Source: DASUNP01 sp035249305 (GTDB lineage Bacteria; Acidobacteriota; Blastocatellia; UBA7656). Taken from it: 64,000 nucleotides of DNA. Numbering within the stretch: the first letter of the stretch is position 1; the number at the start of each line of letters is the position of its first letter. The stretch lies in the NCBI GenBank assembly GCA_035249305.1, contig DATFGQ010000009.1:1-64000 (forward strand), read 5' to 3'. The notes beneath the pieces are model-generated. The model did no database searches. It was not told where the DNA came from and worked only from the letters and a program-made list of their open reading frames with translations. Positions 25,191 to 34,310 of this stretch are shown here, in pieces. The translations under genes were made by a program, and so were the position numbers.

Positions 25191-25666
25191 TTCCTGCCTC
25201 CCTTCATCACCTGCGCGGCTTTCGTGATGGCGGCGATGATGCGCGGATAGGTCCCGCAACGGCAAACATTATTCTCCATGAAGCGGACGATTTCGGCTTC
25301 GCCAGGGTCGGGCGTTTTGTTCAGCAACGCGACGCCGGACATGATCATTCCCGACGTGCAATACGCGCACTGCATAGCGCCGGCTTCGAGAAAAGCTTGT
25401 TGCAGCGGGTGAAGCCGCCCATTCTTTTCGACGCCTTCAATGGTGGTGATCGGCTTACCGGCAACCGCGCCGACCTTGGTGATGCACGACTTGACCGGGT
25501 TGCCGCCGATCAGCACCGTGCAAGCGCCGCACTGGCCTTCGCCGCAACCGTACTTGCTGCCGGTCAGGTCGAGGTCATCGCGCAAGACGCTGAGCAGGCT
25601 CTTGTCTGCGTCGACCTCCACGCGACGCGTGGCTCCGTTCACGTTGAGTTCTTTGATCGTAGTCAT
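25187..25666 (-). CDS. 2Fe-2S small subunit of the molybdenum hydroxylase
   Basis: 159 residues from ATG 25666, with GAGGTG at a suitable distance; upstream in-frame codons add an unlikely leader. The plant-type [2Fe-2S] motif is CGCGEGQCGACTVL with a fourth Cys in PVKSC. The C-terminal helical domain carries the second cluster, with CAYCTSGM and CRCG. It passes electrons from the molybdenum site of the large subunit, with which it overlaps by 4 bases. It has no signal peptide and is presumably carried out by the large subunit's Tat signal (inference). Confidence 0.95.
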   Translation of the reverse strand: MTTIKELNVNGATRRVEVDADKSLLSVLRDDLDLTGSKYGCGEGQCGACTVLIGGNPVKSCITKVGAVAGKPITTIEGVEKNGRLHPLQQAFLEAGAMQCAYCTSGMIMSGVALLNKTPDPGEAEIVRFMENNVCRCGTYPRIIAAITKAAQVMKGGRK

Positions 25667-25867
25667 AGGACACCTCAAGAGGGAAAGCAGCGAGCGCCAC
25701 TCGCGTGCTAATTGCAATATCATCCCCACACATTATCAGTATAAACAGCTTTGCATGATTCAACCATCACGCACGCACAGGCTTCATTGCGAGGTGTCGC
25801 TAGTGAGTGAGCACAGGGAGGTGGTATCTTGCTCGGCGTCCTTAACTCTTCGGCGTTTTGTTCACCA

Positions 25868-27802
25868 TTAACCGCCGCTGACGGCCTTCGCGTACTTGTT
25901 GATTAACGAGCTCATCTCGTCCGTTACGGCCTCCCTGTTGGCGAAGAGGTCCCAGACCATCCCCGCGGGAGGCAGCTCGTCGTTATAGGTGACGCGACGG
26001 GCGAGGCGGAAGCGCTCGGCAGGGCTCGGGTGAGTGTCGTCTTCGCTGGTCGGGCGGTTTACCGTCTCTTTGATCTTCTCTTCGACCCTCTGTTCTTCCG
26101 ACGCTTTAAGCTCGTAGAGGTTCTGAACGGCTCGCCGGGCCTTATTCGCGTTCGTGATCTCCCAGTAGGCTATGTCCTCGAACTCGACCTCCCTGCGTAT
26201 TATGTGCGTGAGCCCGTCCTCAAAAGCCTGCGGGCTGTAGCGGCGCGCCGCGACACGGTCTGCGAGCATCTCTTGAAGCCGCGTCGCCCCGTGGCTGATG
26301 CGCCGGAAGAGGAAGTGGTAGAGGCGCAGGAACTGGAACGCGACGTTCCACCACACGGCCTGGCCGCCTTCTATCATGGCGACGGCGAACTTCATCATGT
26401 CGTTGTTGACTCGGATGGCCACGTCCCCGCCCGCCGTGTCGCGGTGCCGGAAGTGCCCGTACTCGTGAGCCAGCACGGCTCGGAACGCGTTCTGGTTGAA
26501 ACCGTTCAGCGTGCCGACCCCGAGGATCAACGTGCGGCGTGCGCGGTCTTGCATACGCTCTTTGAAGCTCCCCCGCTCGTACACGGCCATGTCAGTGCCG
26601 GGCGTGACGCGAATCTCGTCGACGGGCCGCGTGTTTACGGCCTGGGCGACTTCGCGCGCTAAAGCCCAGAGCCCAGGCGCTTCGTCTTCGCGCAGGCTGC
26701 GGCCCGACTCTTCGATCTCGACCTTGATGAAGAGCGAGCGGATCATCTTGTAGACGGTCACTACAGAGCCGGTGATCAAAGCGAATATCAGATAGATCGG
26801 TATGCGACCGACCATGAAGAAGCCATACGTTATCGAAGCGGCGATAGCCAGTACGAGAAACGCCACCACGGGGATCGAGACGTAGTAGTAGACGCCCGCG
26901 ATATTGATCAGCCATCTGTAATACTTCCGAATCGGCAGGTCGTTCCCGCCGACATCCGCGTTCGGGTCGGCCGCCTCGATCCATCGCAGGGTCATCTTCG
27001 AGAACGCCTTGCCCAGCACAAAGAGCAGCGCCAGCCCGGCGGCCCAACCCGCCAGCAGGTAGAGCGTGTAGTATGCGTAGCGCCATACGGTGGCCTTAGT
27101 CTGTATGCCCGAACCGAGAATCTCGTTCGCTACTTCGGCCGGCAGCCCGAGGCTTTGAGCCTTCTTGATCTCGTCTTCGGCCTTGATCCAATCCCCGTCC
27201 GTGGCGGCCACGACCGCGCTGTAGTAGTGAGCCTGCAACGTGTCAGGGTAGTTCTTGACGAGCATCCGCGTGGCTTCGCGCAGGTCTACCACTCTATCCA
27301 GCTCGATGGAGAGCTGCGCCGCCATCGCCCAGTAGGTCGGGTCATCCTCTTTGCTTGCGCCGGCGGCCTCTTGCGTCAGCAGAAGGGCGCGCTGCATATC
27401 CTGCCTGGGGCCTCTCTTCTCCTCGCCGGGGAAGGCTAAAAACTGGGCAAGGCTTATGAGATTTTCGGGCGAGCGGGCCTTGCTCACCGCCATCTCAAGC
27501 AGCCCCATCCCCTCCTCCCTCCGCCCGGTCGCTATTAGCGAAAGCCCGAGCCTGCGCATCACCGGGTCGAAGTCGGGCGCCTTCTTGTAGACCTCCTCAT
27601 ACAACCGCGCCGCCTTGTCGTAGTCGCCCCCATCTAAAGCTACGGTGGCCGCCTTGAATGTCTCGACCGAGCGCGGGGCGATCGCCTGGAGCCTTTGCCA
27701 TATCAGCTCTTCCTTCTCCATGTTGCGCTCGTCGGTCTGAGCCGACGCCGCAGGCGACAATAAAAGTATCAGTGCGCATGATAAATAGTAGACCGTTCGC
27801 AT
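25868..27802 (-). CDS. M48-family membrane zinc metalloprotease with N-terminal TPR region
   Basis: 644 residues from ATG 27802, with AAAGGA upstream; the longer frame would hide the signal peptide (MRTVYYLSCALILLLSP). Residues about 25-225 form TPR-like helices. Three or four membrane segments follow (about 240-265, 300-330, 335-360). The M48 catalytic motif HEYGH is at 446-450 (AVLAHEYGHFRHRDT). M48 proteases such as HtpX and Ste24 degrade or process membrane proteins; a TPR region at the N terminus is less usual and may recruit substrate. It is the last gene of a unit with a small membrane protein and a cyclase-domain protein. Confidence 0.9.
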   Translation of the reverse strand: MRTVYYLSCALILLLSPAASAQTDERNMEKEELIWQRLQAIAPRSVETFKAATVALDGGDYDKAARLYEEVYKKAPDFDPVMRRLGLSLIATGRREEGMGLLEMAVSKARSPENLISLAQFLAFPGEEKRGPRQDMQRALLLTQEAAGASKEDDPTYWAMAAQLSIELDRVVDLREATRMLVKNYPDTLQAHYYSAVVAATDGDWIKAEDEIKKAQSLGLPAEVANEILGSGIQTKATVWRYAYYTLYLLAGWAAGLALLFVLGKAFSKMTLRWIEAADPNADVGGNDLPIRKYYRWLINIAGVYYYVSIPVVAFLVLAIAASITYGFFMVGRIPIYLIFALITGSVVTVYKMIRSLFIKVEIEESGRSLREDEAPGLWALAREVAQAVNTRPVDEIRVTPGTDMAVYERGSFKERMQDRARRTLILGVGTLNGFNQNAFRAVLAHEYGHFRHRDTAGGDVAIRVNNDMMKFAVAMIEGGQAVWWNVAFQFLRLYHFLFRRISHGATRLQEMLADRVAARRYSPQAFEDGLTHIIRREVEFEDIAYWEITNANKARRAVQNLYELKASEEQRVEEKIKETVNRPTSEDDTHPSPAERFRLARRVTYNDELPPAGMVWDLFANREAVTDEMSSLINKYAKAVSGG

Positions 27803-27907
27803 ACTGGCGAATCCTTTCTTATAAAGAGGTTCTGTCTCTTGATTATATAGACGCAACTTGAAGGCGGCCTTTGGCCGTCGATCCCATCGTAATTTTTCAA
27901 CGTGACG

Positions 27908-28504
27908 TTAGAAGCCGCCTGACTGGTAGCGCCCGGCTTGCGGGTACTTGCTCATCACACCGTCGACGAATTGATGAAACCTCGGAAAGACCAGGAGGTT
28001 GAGCGCCAGCGCCGCCGCGGCAAAAGGGATCACGGCCTCGGCCCTCTGTTCAAGGATCGCAAGCATCATGCCCAGCATCGCGACCGCTTCATTCATAGCC
28101 AGGCTCAGAAGCAGCGCGGTGAAATAGATCCCCGCCAGCCCTACGACCTTCACCTCCAGCGGCGTCAGGCTCTTTACAACCTTCAGCCTCTCCTGGTCTA
28201 TCTGGCCCGTCTCGCGGTCGGTGGCGAGCGCCTGCGGGTCGACCTCCTCTTTCAGCTTGTCGTAGACGTGGCCCGGCGAAAGCGACCTGCTCCTTATCAA
28301 AAGCGATAACGCGGCGACCGCCCCCGCGATCAGGTAGAGGGCCAACTTCAGGTTGCTTCCAACCGGCTGCGCGGGTTGGTTCCGGGCGTTGAGGACGTAT
28401 GACAGGCCGACGAAGAACAGTATGGTCGATGTCATTAACCCCCAGAGCAGGTTCATCACGAACACCCTCGGCTTTAATACTCGCTTCAGTGTTTCAGAGG
28501 GCAT
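27908..28504 (-). CDS. Four-helix membrane protein, unknown function
   Basis: 198 residues with about four hydrophobic segments (about 15-37, 47-66, 113-135 and 150-172) and a charged loop between the second and third. I recognise no family. Its ATG is 3 bases after the stop of the cyclase-domain gene, whose 3' end provides the ribosome site (GGAGGT), so the two are translationally coupled. The M48 protease gene follows about 100 bases later on the same strand. Confidence 0.75.
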   Translation of the reverse strand: MPSETLKRVLKPRVFVMNLLWGLMTSTILFFVGLSYVLNARNQPAQPVGSNLKLALYLIAGAVAALSLLIRSRSLSPGHVYDKLKEEVDPQALATDRETGQIDQERLKVVKSLTPLEVKVVGLAGIYFTALLLSLAMNEAVAMLGMMLAILEQRAEAVIPFAAAALALNLLVFPRFHQFVDGVMSKYPQAGRYQSGGF

Positions 28505-28507
28505 ATC

Positions 28508-29152
28508 TCACCCGACCTCCCCGACGACACAGTAGTAAGTCAAAGATATTCCCGACACGCTGACGGTCCTTTCGGGTATGGGGGTGTCCGCTTCACCCAG
28601 CTCGGCCCTTGCGGCGGAGGTCAACAGTATCTCACCCATGTCGGCGATGTCTTCGCCGAGCTTGCTGGCGAGATTCACCTCGTCGCCGAACATGTCCTGG
28701 CCGGCGATGTTCAGTATGCGGCCGTACCCTATGCCTATGGCCGCGTAGAGGTGTTGTTCGGCGGGCAAGACCCTGTTGGCCGTGTCGAGGCGGTCGATTA
28801 TCTCGCGCGCGGCCCTCACGGCGTCGCGGACCGTGTCGAACAGGCAGAAGAGGTTATCGGCGTCGGCCTTTACGATCGCGCCGCCGTTATGTTCGATGCA
28901 GGGGCGGCAGATGAGCTGCATGCGGTGGATCATCAGCAGGAAAGATACTATACCGTAGATCTGCGTCGTCCGGCAGAAGCCGCTCATGTCGAGGATCAAG
29001 ACGGCTCCATCTTGAGCGAAGGTCTTCTCTATTGTTTCGGTTATCTCAGCCCGCAGCTCCGGGTGATCGATGATCTCGGTTAAGAGGCGCTCCAGATCTG
29101 CGCGTGAACCCGGCCGCGGAAAGCTATTGTCATCAGGGGGTCTGTTGCTCAT
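28508..29152 (-). CDS. Class III adenylate/guanylate cyclase-domain protein
   Basis: 214 residues from ATG 29152; a TTG at 29191 is an alternative and neither has a clear ribosome site. The cyclase fold covers about residues 45-205: first metal Asp in ILDMSGF, the beta-hairpin with Asp in VKADADNLFCLF, and FGDEVNLASKL. Class III enzymes make cAMP or cGMP as dimers. Here no sensor domain is attached, so regulation may come from the coupled membrane protein. Whether it is catalytic or a degenerate binding domain cannot be decided by eye. Confidence 0.8.
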   Translation of the reverse strand: MSNRPPDDNSFPRPGSRADLERLLTEIIDHPELRAEITETIEKTFAQDGAVLILDMSGFCRTTQIYGIVSFLLMIHRMQLICRPCIEHNGGAIVKADADNLFCLFDTVRDAVRAAREIIDRLDTANRVLPAEQHLYAAIGIGYGRILNIAGQDMFGDEVNLASKLGEDIADMGEILLTSAARAELGEADTPIPERTVSVSGISLTYYCVVGEVG

Positions 29153-29287
29153 CGCTAATTCGAAGGCGTAAGCATAAACCAGCCCGGTCAAATTGGGAAG
29201 GGGCGTGAAAGGAGTCGAGGCGAGAGTGTGACGAGAAGGGCGAAGGCCGCCCCTCTCATCACGGTAGTAGGTTTTACGCCAGGCCCG

Positions 29288-29845
29288 TTACCGCCCGCGA
29301 TAGTAGGCGTTCTGGCGATACCCCTGCTGGTATCCCCTGTAGAAGCCGTCGCGGTAGGCGGCATTGCCGTCTCTGAAACTGCTATGCCTGTTCGGGTTGA
29401 AAGAATCGTTATCGCGGGCGTCGTCGGCCCCTTCCTTGAACCCGTTGCGAAGACCGCGCTGCTGCTCGGCCGAGTAATACCCGTTCGTGTTGCCGTAGCC
29501 GCCATTGCCCCAGTAGGGGAAGTTCCTGTTATTGCCGTACCCGTTATTGCCGTACCCGTAGTACCTATCCCTCTGACGCGCGCGTTCAATCGCGCGGGCG
29601 CGCTCGATTGCGCGCGCACGCTCTATCGCCCGGCGGCGGTCCCACTCGCGGTCGCGGTTGCGGTCCCAGTCACGCGAGCGGTTGCGATCCCAGTCACGGT
29701 CCCTGTCGCGCCGCTGAGACCAGTTGCGGTTTCTGCCGCGGTCGTCAGCGTAGGCCGAAGGCGTCGAAAAGATTCCGATTAAGAACATGAGGCTGAGTGC
29801 CATGGCCAGCCCTGCCGTAAGTCTCTTTAAGAACTGCTTGTTCAT
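29288..29845 (-). CDS. Exported Arg/Asp/Tyr-rich low-complexity protein
   Basis: 185 residues from ATG 29845 (MNKQFLKRLTAG), chosen for AAGGG upstream and a signal peptide to about residue 34 (SAYA). The mature N-terminal part is built of Arg-Asp repeats (RDRDWDRNR, REWDRRR) and three direct copies of RAIERA. Next come Tyr/Gly/Asn-rich repeats (YGYGNNGYGNN) and a helical end with EGADDARD and YRDGFYRGYQQGYRQ. Such RD/YG-rich secreted proteins occur near cell envelopes in several phyla, with no known function. The repetitive DNA creates long false frames on the other strand. Confidence 0.75.
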   Translation of the reverse strand: MNKQFLKRLTAGLAMALSLMFLIGIFSTPSAYADDRGRNRNWSQRRDRDRDWDRNRSRDWDRNRDREWDRRRAIERARAIERARAIERARQRDRYYGYGNNGYGNNRNFPYWGNGGYGNTNGYYSAEQQRGLRNGFKEGADDARDNDSFNPNRHSSFRDGNAAYRDGFYRGYQQGYRQNAYYRGR

Positions 29846-30003
29846 CCTATTTACCCTTTCAATTAAATACACCCTTGTTCGGATCATCCTCAATCGATAA
29901 GATTACAGACCCCCGACGAAAGGTGGCCTGCGCCGACAAAAAAATTATAATAATATTAGGGCAGTCAGTTTCAAGCGTTTGAGGCGTCTTAAGAGGCGTG
30001 GTT

Positions 30004-30252
30004 ATGGTGACCGACGACATGAATTACGAAAATCGGCGACAGGGGATGAGAAACCCCGGCGTGGCAGCGGTCCTGAGCTTCTTCATACCGGGCGTGGGCC
30101 AGATATACAACGGGAAGCTGCTGCGCGGGATATTCTGGCTGATAGTGACGCCCGGCTTCTGGCTGGGCACAGGCGGGTGGTTCGGGTGGATCTGTCACCT
30201 GATATCGGCCTTCACGGCCTACCGCTACGCCAAAAAGCACCCCTACGGATAA
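30004..30252 (+). CDS. Small TM2-like membrane protein
   Basis: 82 residues from ATG 30004, with AGAGG at a good distance; GTG 29998 is an alternative. After a polar start it has NPGVAAVLSFFIPGVGQIYN, matching the TM2 domain pattern of a first helix ending in G.GQ.Y.G, then a second hydrophobic segment (about 42-72, IFWLIVTPGFWLGTGGWFG). TM2 proteins are small two-helix membrane proteins of unclear role. It lies upstream of the TolB/TPR gene but is not clearly co-transcribed with it. Confidence 0.8.
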   Translation: MVTDDMNYENRRQGMRNPGVAAVLSFFIPGVGQIYNGKLLRGIFWLIVTPGFWLGTGGWFGWICHLISAFTAYRYAKKHPYG

Positions 30253-30361
30253 GCAGACCTCCCCTAGCATGCCGGCCGCCGGTCGGGCCGCGATGTTGAC
30301 AGTTGGCGCGGTCGAAAGCGAAAATTATATCGATTCATTCATTTGCGAATCGATATTAAGC

Positions 30362-32017
30362 ATGCTTAAACGAATCTTATCGGCCTTCTTTTTGAGCCTC
30401 ATCTTCTCGGTAGTCGCGCGGGCGGGCCTTGCGACCGACACGATCATCATAATGCCTTTCGAAAACTCCGCCGGAAGGCCCGAGTACAACTGGGTCGGCG
30501 AGAGCTTTTCGGCGAGCCTGGCGGACCTGCTCGACAAGCCGGGCCTTGTAGCCATCCGCCCGGAGGAGCGCAACGTCGCCTACAAACAGGAGGGCCTGCC
30601 GCCGACGGCCATACTCACGCGGGCCACTATGATTAAGATCGCCGAGCGCGCGGGCGCCAACCTCGTGGTGATGGGCACCTATCGCGTCGCTGGCGAAGGG
30701 CGCGAGAGCACTATAACGATCACGGCCCGCGTCGTGGACATACGCGAAGGGCGGATTGTGGGCAGGGAGTTCAACCGCGGCGGCGCGATGATCGAGCTTC
30801 AGAAGCTCCAGGGCGATCTGGCATACGAGATACTTTACCAGCATAACCCCGCGCTCCCTTACTCGCGCGACCAGATCACCGCCCAGGCTTCCGAGGCCTC
30901 GATCGGCGCTTACGAAAATTATATTAAAGGGACGCTGACGCGCGACCGCGAGGCGCGGATCGAATTCCTGGAGCGGGCGATTAAGGAGTTCTCCGAGAAG
31001 ACGAAAGGCCAGTACTTGCCGGCCATCTTCGAGCTCGGCCGAATATACTACGAGGCGGGCGATTACAAAGAAGCGCTCCAGCACCTGACGTTGATAAACG
31101 ATAAAGACACGCGTTACGACGAGACGCAGTTTTACGTAGGCGTCGCGCAGGAGTACACGGGGCAGACGGAGAAGGCCGTGGCGACGCTCGAAAAGCTCGC
31201 GCCGCAGTTGCCGCTCTACGAAGTCTATAACAACATCGGCGTGATACTGACAAGGCAGAGGAAGTACCAGGAGGCGGTCAACCACCTGAAGCCGGCGAGC
31301 GACGCCGCGCCGCGCGACACCGACACGCTCTTCAACCTCGGCTACGCGTACTTCCTGATAAAAGACTACGCGAACGCGGCCGCGACGTTAAAGAAAGAGG
31401 TCGAAAAGCGCCCGTCGGACGGCGAGGCGTATTACATACTGAGCAAGGCTCAGGCGGCGCTCGGCGATCAGGCGGGCGCGACAGAATCAAGCAACCAGGC
31501 GAAGAAGCTGCTGCCGGCCTTCGCCCAGTGGGAGACCAAAGGCATACCCGCGGTCGCCCGCATGAAGACGACCTTCAGCAAGGCGAATTACTACCGCTAC
31601 AAGCGCGACAAAGACGAGCGGCTGACTGCCGACACCGTCGCAAGCGGCCAGCCGCCGGCCGTGGACCAGTTGTTCGAGGCGGCGCGCAACGCCTTCTACG
31701 CCGGGCGCGACGAAGAGACGCTCGCGCAGTTGGCGAAGCTCTTGCAGACTTCGCCTCAGAACCACGAGGCGCACCTGTTGATGGGGCGCGTCTACGAGCG
31801 GCGGGGCGATTTCGACCGCGCGGTGAACGCGCTGAAAGCGGCGATATTCTGGAACCCCAGGCTGGTGAGCGCGCATGTCCTCCTGGGCCGCATAGCGGTA
31901 TTCAAGAACGACTGCGCGGCGGCGCAGACTTCGGCCGCCAAGGCGCTGGCCGTGACCCCGGACGACAAAGACGCGCTGGCGTTGAAGCTCAGCATCGAGC
32001 AGAAATGCAAGCAGTAA
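30362..32017 (+). CDS. Exported TolB-like/TPR protein
   Basis: 551 residues from ATG 30362, which gives a signal peptide (MLKRILSAFFLSLIFSVVARA); the longer frame does not. Residues about 27-175 resemble the TolB-N/CsgG-type domain (IIIMPFENSAGRPEYNWVGE, LVVMGTYRVAGEG). About 190-550 is a long TPR solenoid with at least eight units. Such proteins are thought to be periplasmic scaffolds. The gene is followed by an array of palindromic repeats rather than another gene. Confidence 0.85.
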   Translation: MLKRILSAFFLSLIFSVVARAGLATDTIIIMPFENSAGRPEYNWVGESFSASLADLLDKPGLVAIRPEERNVAYKQEGLPPTAILTRATMIKIAERAGANLVVMGTYRVAGEGRESTITITARVVDIREGRIVGREFNRGGAMIELQKLQGDLAYEILYQHNPALPYSRDQITAQASEASIGAYENYIKGTLTRDREARIEFLERAIKEFSEKTKGQYLPAIFELGRIYYEAGDYKEALQHLTLINDKDTRYDETQFYVGVAQEYTGQTEKAVATLEKLAPQLPLYEVYNNIGVILTRQRKYQEAVNHLKPASDAAPRDTDTLFNLGYAYFLIKDYANAAATLKKEVEKRPSDGEAYYILSKAQAALGDQAGATESSNQAKKLLPAFAQWETKGIPAVARMKTTFSKANYYRYKRDKDERLTADTVASGQPPAVDQLFEAARNAFYAGRDEETLAQLAKLLQTSPQNHEAHLLMGRVYERRGDFDRAVNALKAAIFWNPRLVSAHVLLGRIAVFKNDCAAAQTSAAKALAVTPDDKDALALKLSIEQKCKQ

Positions 32018-32021
32018 GAGG

Positions 32022-32245
32022 GCGTCTGAAAAGTCCCCGAAGGGGACAGATTCAATAGGAAGCCTCGAAGAGGCGTAATTTAATAGCCCGGCGCATCGCG
32101 CCGGGTGATACGTTATACGAGACGAAGCCCTGAAAGGGCGATATAACTATTGCGCCCTTTCAGGGCTTGTCGTTTATGACAACCCGTTTCCAGGGGCGAT
32201 GCCCCTGGCTATTGAATTAGTCCCCTTCGGGGACTTTTCGGACGC
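32022..32245. repeat. 224-bp composite palindromic element
   Basis: A 26-base inverted repeat (32022-32047 versus 32220-32245, one mismatch; outer sequence GCGTCTGAAAAGTCCCC) encloses several perfect small hairpins: CCTCGAAGAGG, CCCGGCGCATCGCGCCGGG, GCCCTGAAAGGGC, GCCCTTTCAGGGC and CCAGGGGCGATGCCCCTGG. No coding frame runs through it. The boundary GTCTGAAAAG recurs at 47496 and, inverted, near 41480, so it belongs to a family. It fills almost all of the 330-base gap before acs. Confidence 0.8.
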
Positions 32246-32347
32246 ACTCCAAAATAAACCTTTCACGCTAATGCGGCAATTGAGACTGCGCCTCTCGATG
32301 TGCTACCTTTCAATTTCCAGATTTATATCCATCGAGAAGGAGACGCG

Positions 32348-34297
32348 ATGTCGCAGTCGAGCATTGATTCAATTCTAAAAGAGAGTCGGGTCTTTAAACC
32401 CGAAGACGAGTTCAGTCGCTCCGCGCACATCAAGAGCCTCGACCAGTACGAAGAGATCTACCGGGAGGCCCAGAGCGACCCGGAGAAGTTCTGGGGCAAC
32501 ATAGCCTCGGAGCTTCACTGGTTCCGCCCGTGGGACAGAGTTCTCGATTGGGAAATCCCGTGGGCGAAGTGGTTCGTCGGCGGCCAGATAAACATCTCTT
32601 ACAACTGCCTCGACCGCCACCTTGCGACGTGGCGGCGAAACAAGGCGGCGATAATCTGGGAGGGCGAGCCGGGCGATACGCGCACGCTCACTTACCAGCA
32701 ACTGCACACAGAGGTCTCGAAGTTCGCAAACGTCTTAAAGTCGCTCGGCATAAAAAAGGGCGACCGCGTGGCGATCTACATGGGGATGGCGCCCGAGCTG
32801 CCCATCGCCATGCTCGCCTGCGCGCGCATAGGCGCGACCCACTCCGTAGTCTTCGGCGGCTTTTCGGCGACGGCGCTCGTCGACCGCATCAACGACGCGC
32901 AGGCCAACTGCGTCATCACGCAGGACGGCGCTTACCGCCGCGGCTCTGAGATAAAGCTCAAGGCCGCCGTAGACGAAGCGCTCGACTCGTGCCCGTCGGT
33001 CAATAGCGTAGTCGTCTACCAGCGCACGCGCTCTCAGATAGAGATGAAGCCGGAGCGCGATCACTGGTGGCACGAGCTTATGGCGACCGCGTCAGATGAG
33101 TGCGAAGCCGAGCCATTAGATTCCGAGCACCCGCTTTACATACTCTACACGTCCGGAAGCACCGGAAAGCCCAAGGGCGTGCTTCACACGACGGGCGGCT
33201 ATTCGGTCGGCACCTACATAACGGCGAAGTGGGTCTTTGACCTCAAGGACGACGACATCTACTGGTGCACGGCCGACATCGGCTGGGTGACGGGGCACAG
33301 CTATATCGTTTACGGCCCGCTGCAAAATGGCGCGACCACGGTGATGTACGAAGGCGCGCCCAACCACCCCGAGCCCGACCGCTTCTGGCAGATGATCGAC
33401 CGCCACAAGGTCAACATCTTTTACACCGCGCCGACCGCGATCCGCGCCTTTATGAAATGGGGCGAGCAGTGGCCGCGCCGTCACGGCCTGACGAGCCTCC
33501 GCCTGCTCGGCACTGTGGGCGAGCCTATCAACCCTGAAGCGTGGATGTGGTATCGCGAGATGATCGGCCGCAATCGATGTCCTATAGTCGATACGTGGTG
33601 GCAGACGGAGACCGGAATGATAATGATAACGCCGCTGCCGGGCGCGACGCCCACCAAGCCCGGCAGCGCGACTCGGCCATTCCCCGGCGTAGTCGTCGAC
33701 GTGGTGACGCGACAGGGCGAGCCGGTGCCTGAAGGTTCGGGCGGGTATCTGGTCATCAAGCGGCCGTGGCCTTCGATGCTGCGCACGATCTACGGCGACC
33801 CGGACCGCTACGTGCAGCAGTACTGGTCGGAGATACCCGGCATGTACTTCGCGGGCGACGGCGCGCGGCGCGACGAAGACGGTTACTTCTGGATCATGGG
33901 GCGCGTCGACGACGTGATCAACGTTTCGGGCCACCGCCTTTCGACCATGGAGGTGGAATCGGCTCTGGTGGCCCATCCCACGGTGGCGGAGGCCGCGGTC
34001 GTCGCCAAACCCGACGAGATAAAGGGCCAGGCCATCGCCGCGTTCGTAACGCTGGAGATGGGCAACGACCCGTCGGACGCGCTCAAAGATGAGCTGAAGC
34101 AGTGGGTGGCGCGCGAGATAGGCGCGCTGGCGCGGCCCGACGAAATCCGCTTCACCGACGCGCTGCCGAAGACGCGAAGCGGCAAGATCATGCGCAGGCT
34201 GTTGCGCGAGATCGCCACGGGCGGCGAGGTGCGCGGCGACGTGACGACGCTCGAAGACTTCTCGGTGCTGTCGAAGCTGAGAGAGGAAGAGGAATAG
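32348..34297 (+). CDS. acs: Acetyl-CoA synthetase
   Basis: 649 residues, the usual length of AMP-forming acetate-CoA ligase. The ATG at 32348 has AAGGAG 6 nt upstream; the frame extends upstream without support. Motifs: the P loop YTSGSTGKPKGVLHTTGGY, the Acs-specific WWQTETGMIM, the hinge and CoA region GHRLSTMEVES, and the C-terminal catalytic Lys in TRSGKIMRRLL, the residue acetylated by Pat-type enzymes in other bacteria. It activates acetate to acetyl-CoA in the cytoplasm. A TTGAGA/TACCTT pair at 32280-32309 could be its promoter, but this is weak. Confidence 0.97.
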   Translation: MSQSSIDSILKESRVFKPEDEFSRSAHIKSLDQYEEIYREAQSDPEKFWGNIASELHWFRPWDRVLDWEIPWAKWFVGGQINISYNCLDRHLATWRRNKAAIIWEGEPGDTRTLTYQQLHTEVSKFANVLKSLGIKKGDRVAIYMGMAPELPIAMLACARIGATHSVVFGGFSATALVDRINDAQANCVITQDGAYRRGSEIKLKAAVDEALDSCPSVNSVVVYQRTRSQIEMKPERDHWWHELMATASDECEAEPLDSEHPLYILYTSGSTGKPKGVLHTTGGYSVGTYITAKWVFDLKDDDIYWCTADIGWVTGHSYIVYGPLQNGATTVMYEGAPNHPEPDRFWQMIDRHKVNIFYTAPTAIRAFMKWGEQWPRRHGLTSLRLLGTVGEPINPEAWMWYREMIGRNRCPIVDTWWQTETGMIMITPLPGATPTKPGSATRPFPGVVVDVVTRQGEPVPEGSGGYLVIKRPWPSMLRTIYGDPDRYVQQYWSEIPGMYFAGDGARRDEDGYFWIMGRVDDVINVSGHRLSTMEVESALVAHPTVAEAAVVAKPDEIKGQAIAAFVTLEMGNDPSDALKDELKQWVAREIGALARPDEIRFTDALPKTRSGKIMRRLLREIATGGEVRGDVTTLEDFSVLSKLREEEE

Positions 34298-34310
34298 TAG
34301 TGCTGAGTGC

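Noticed and set aside
29228..29782. Plus-strand frame rich in VPVIAVPV repeats
   Set aside because: It is the complement of the Arg/Asp-rich coding repeat of the secreted protein on the minus strand, which has a signal peptide and ribosome site.
30296..30330. TTGACA followed by TTATAT before the TolB/TPR gene
   Set aside because: The spacer would be 23 bases, too long for a normal sigma-70 promoter.
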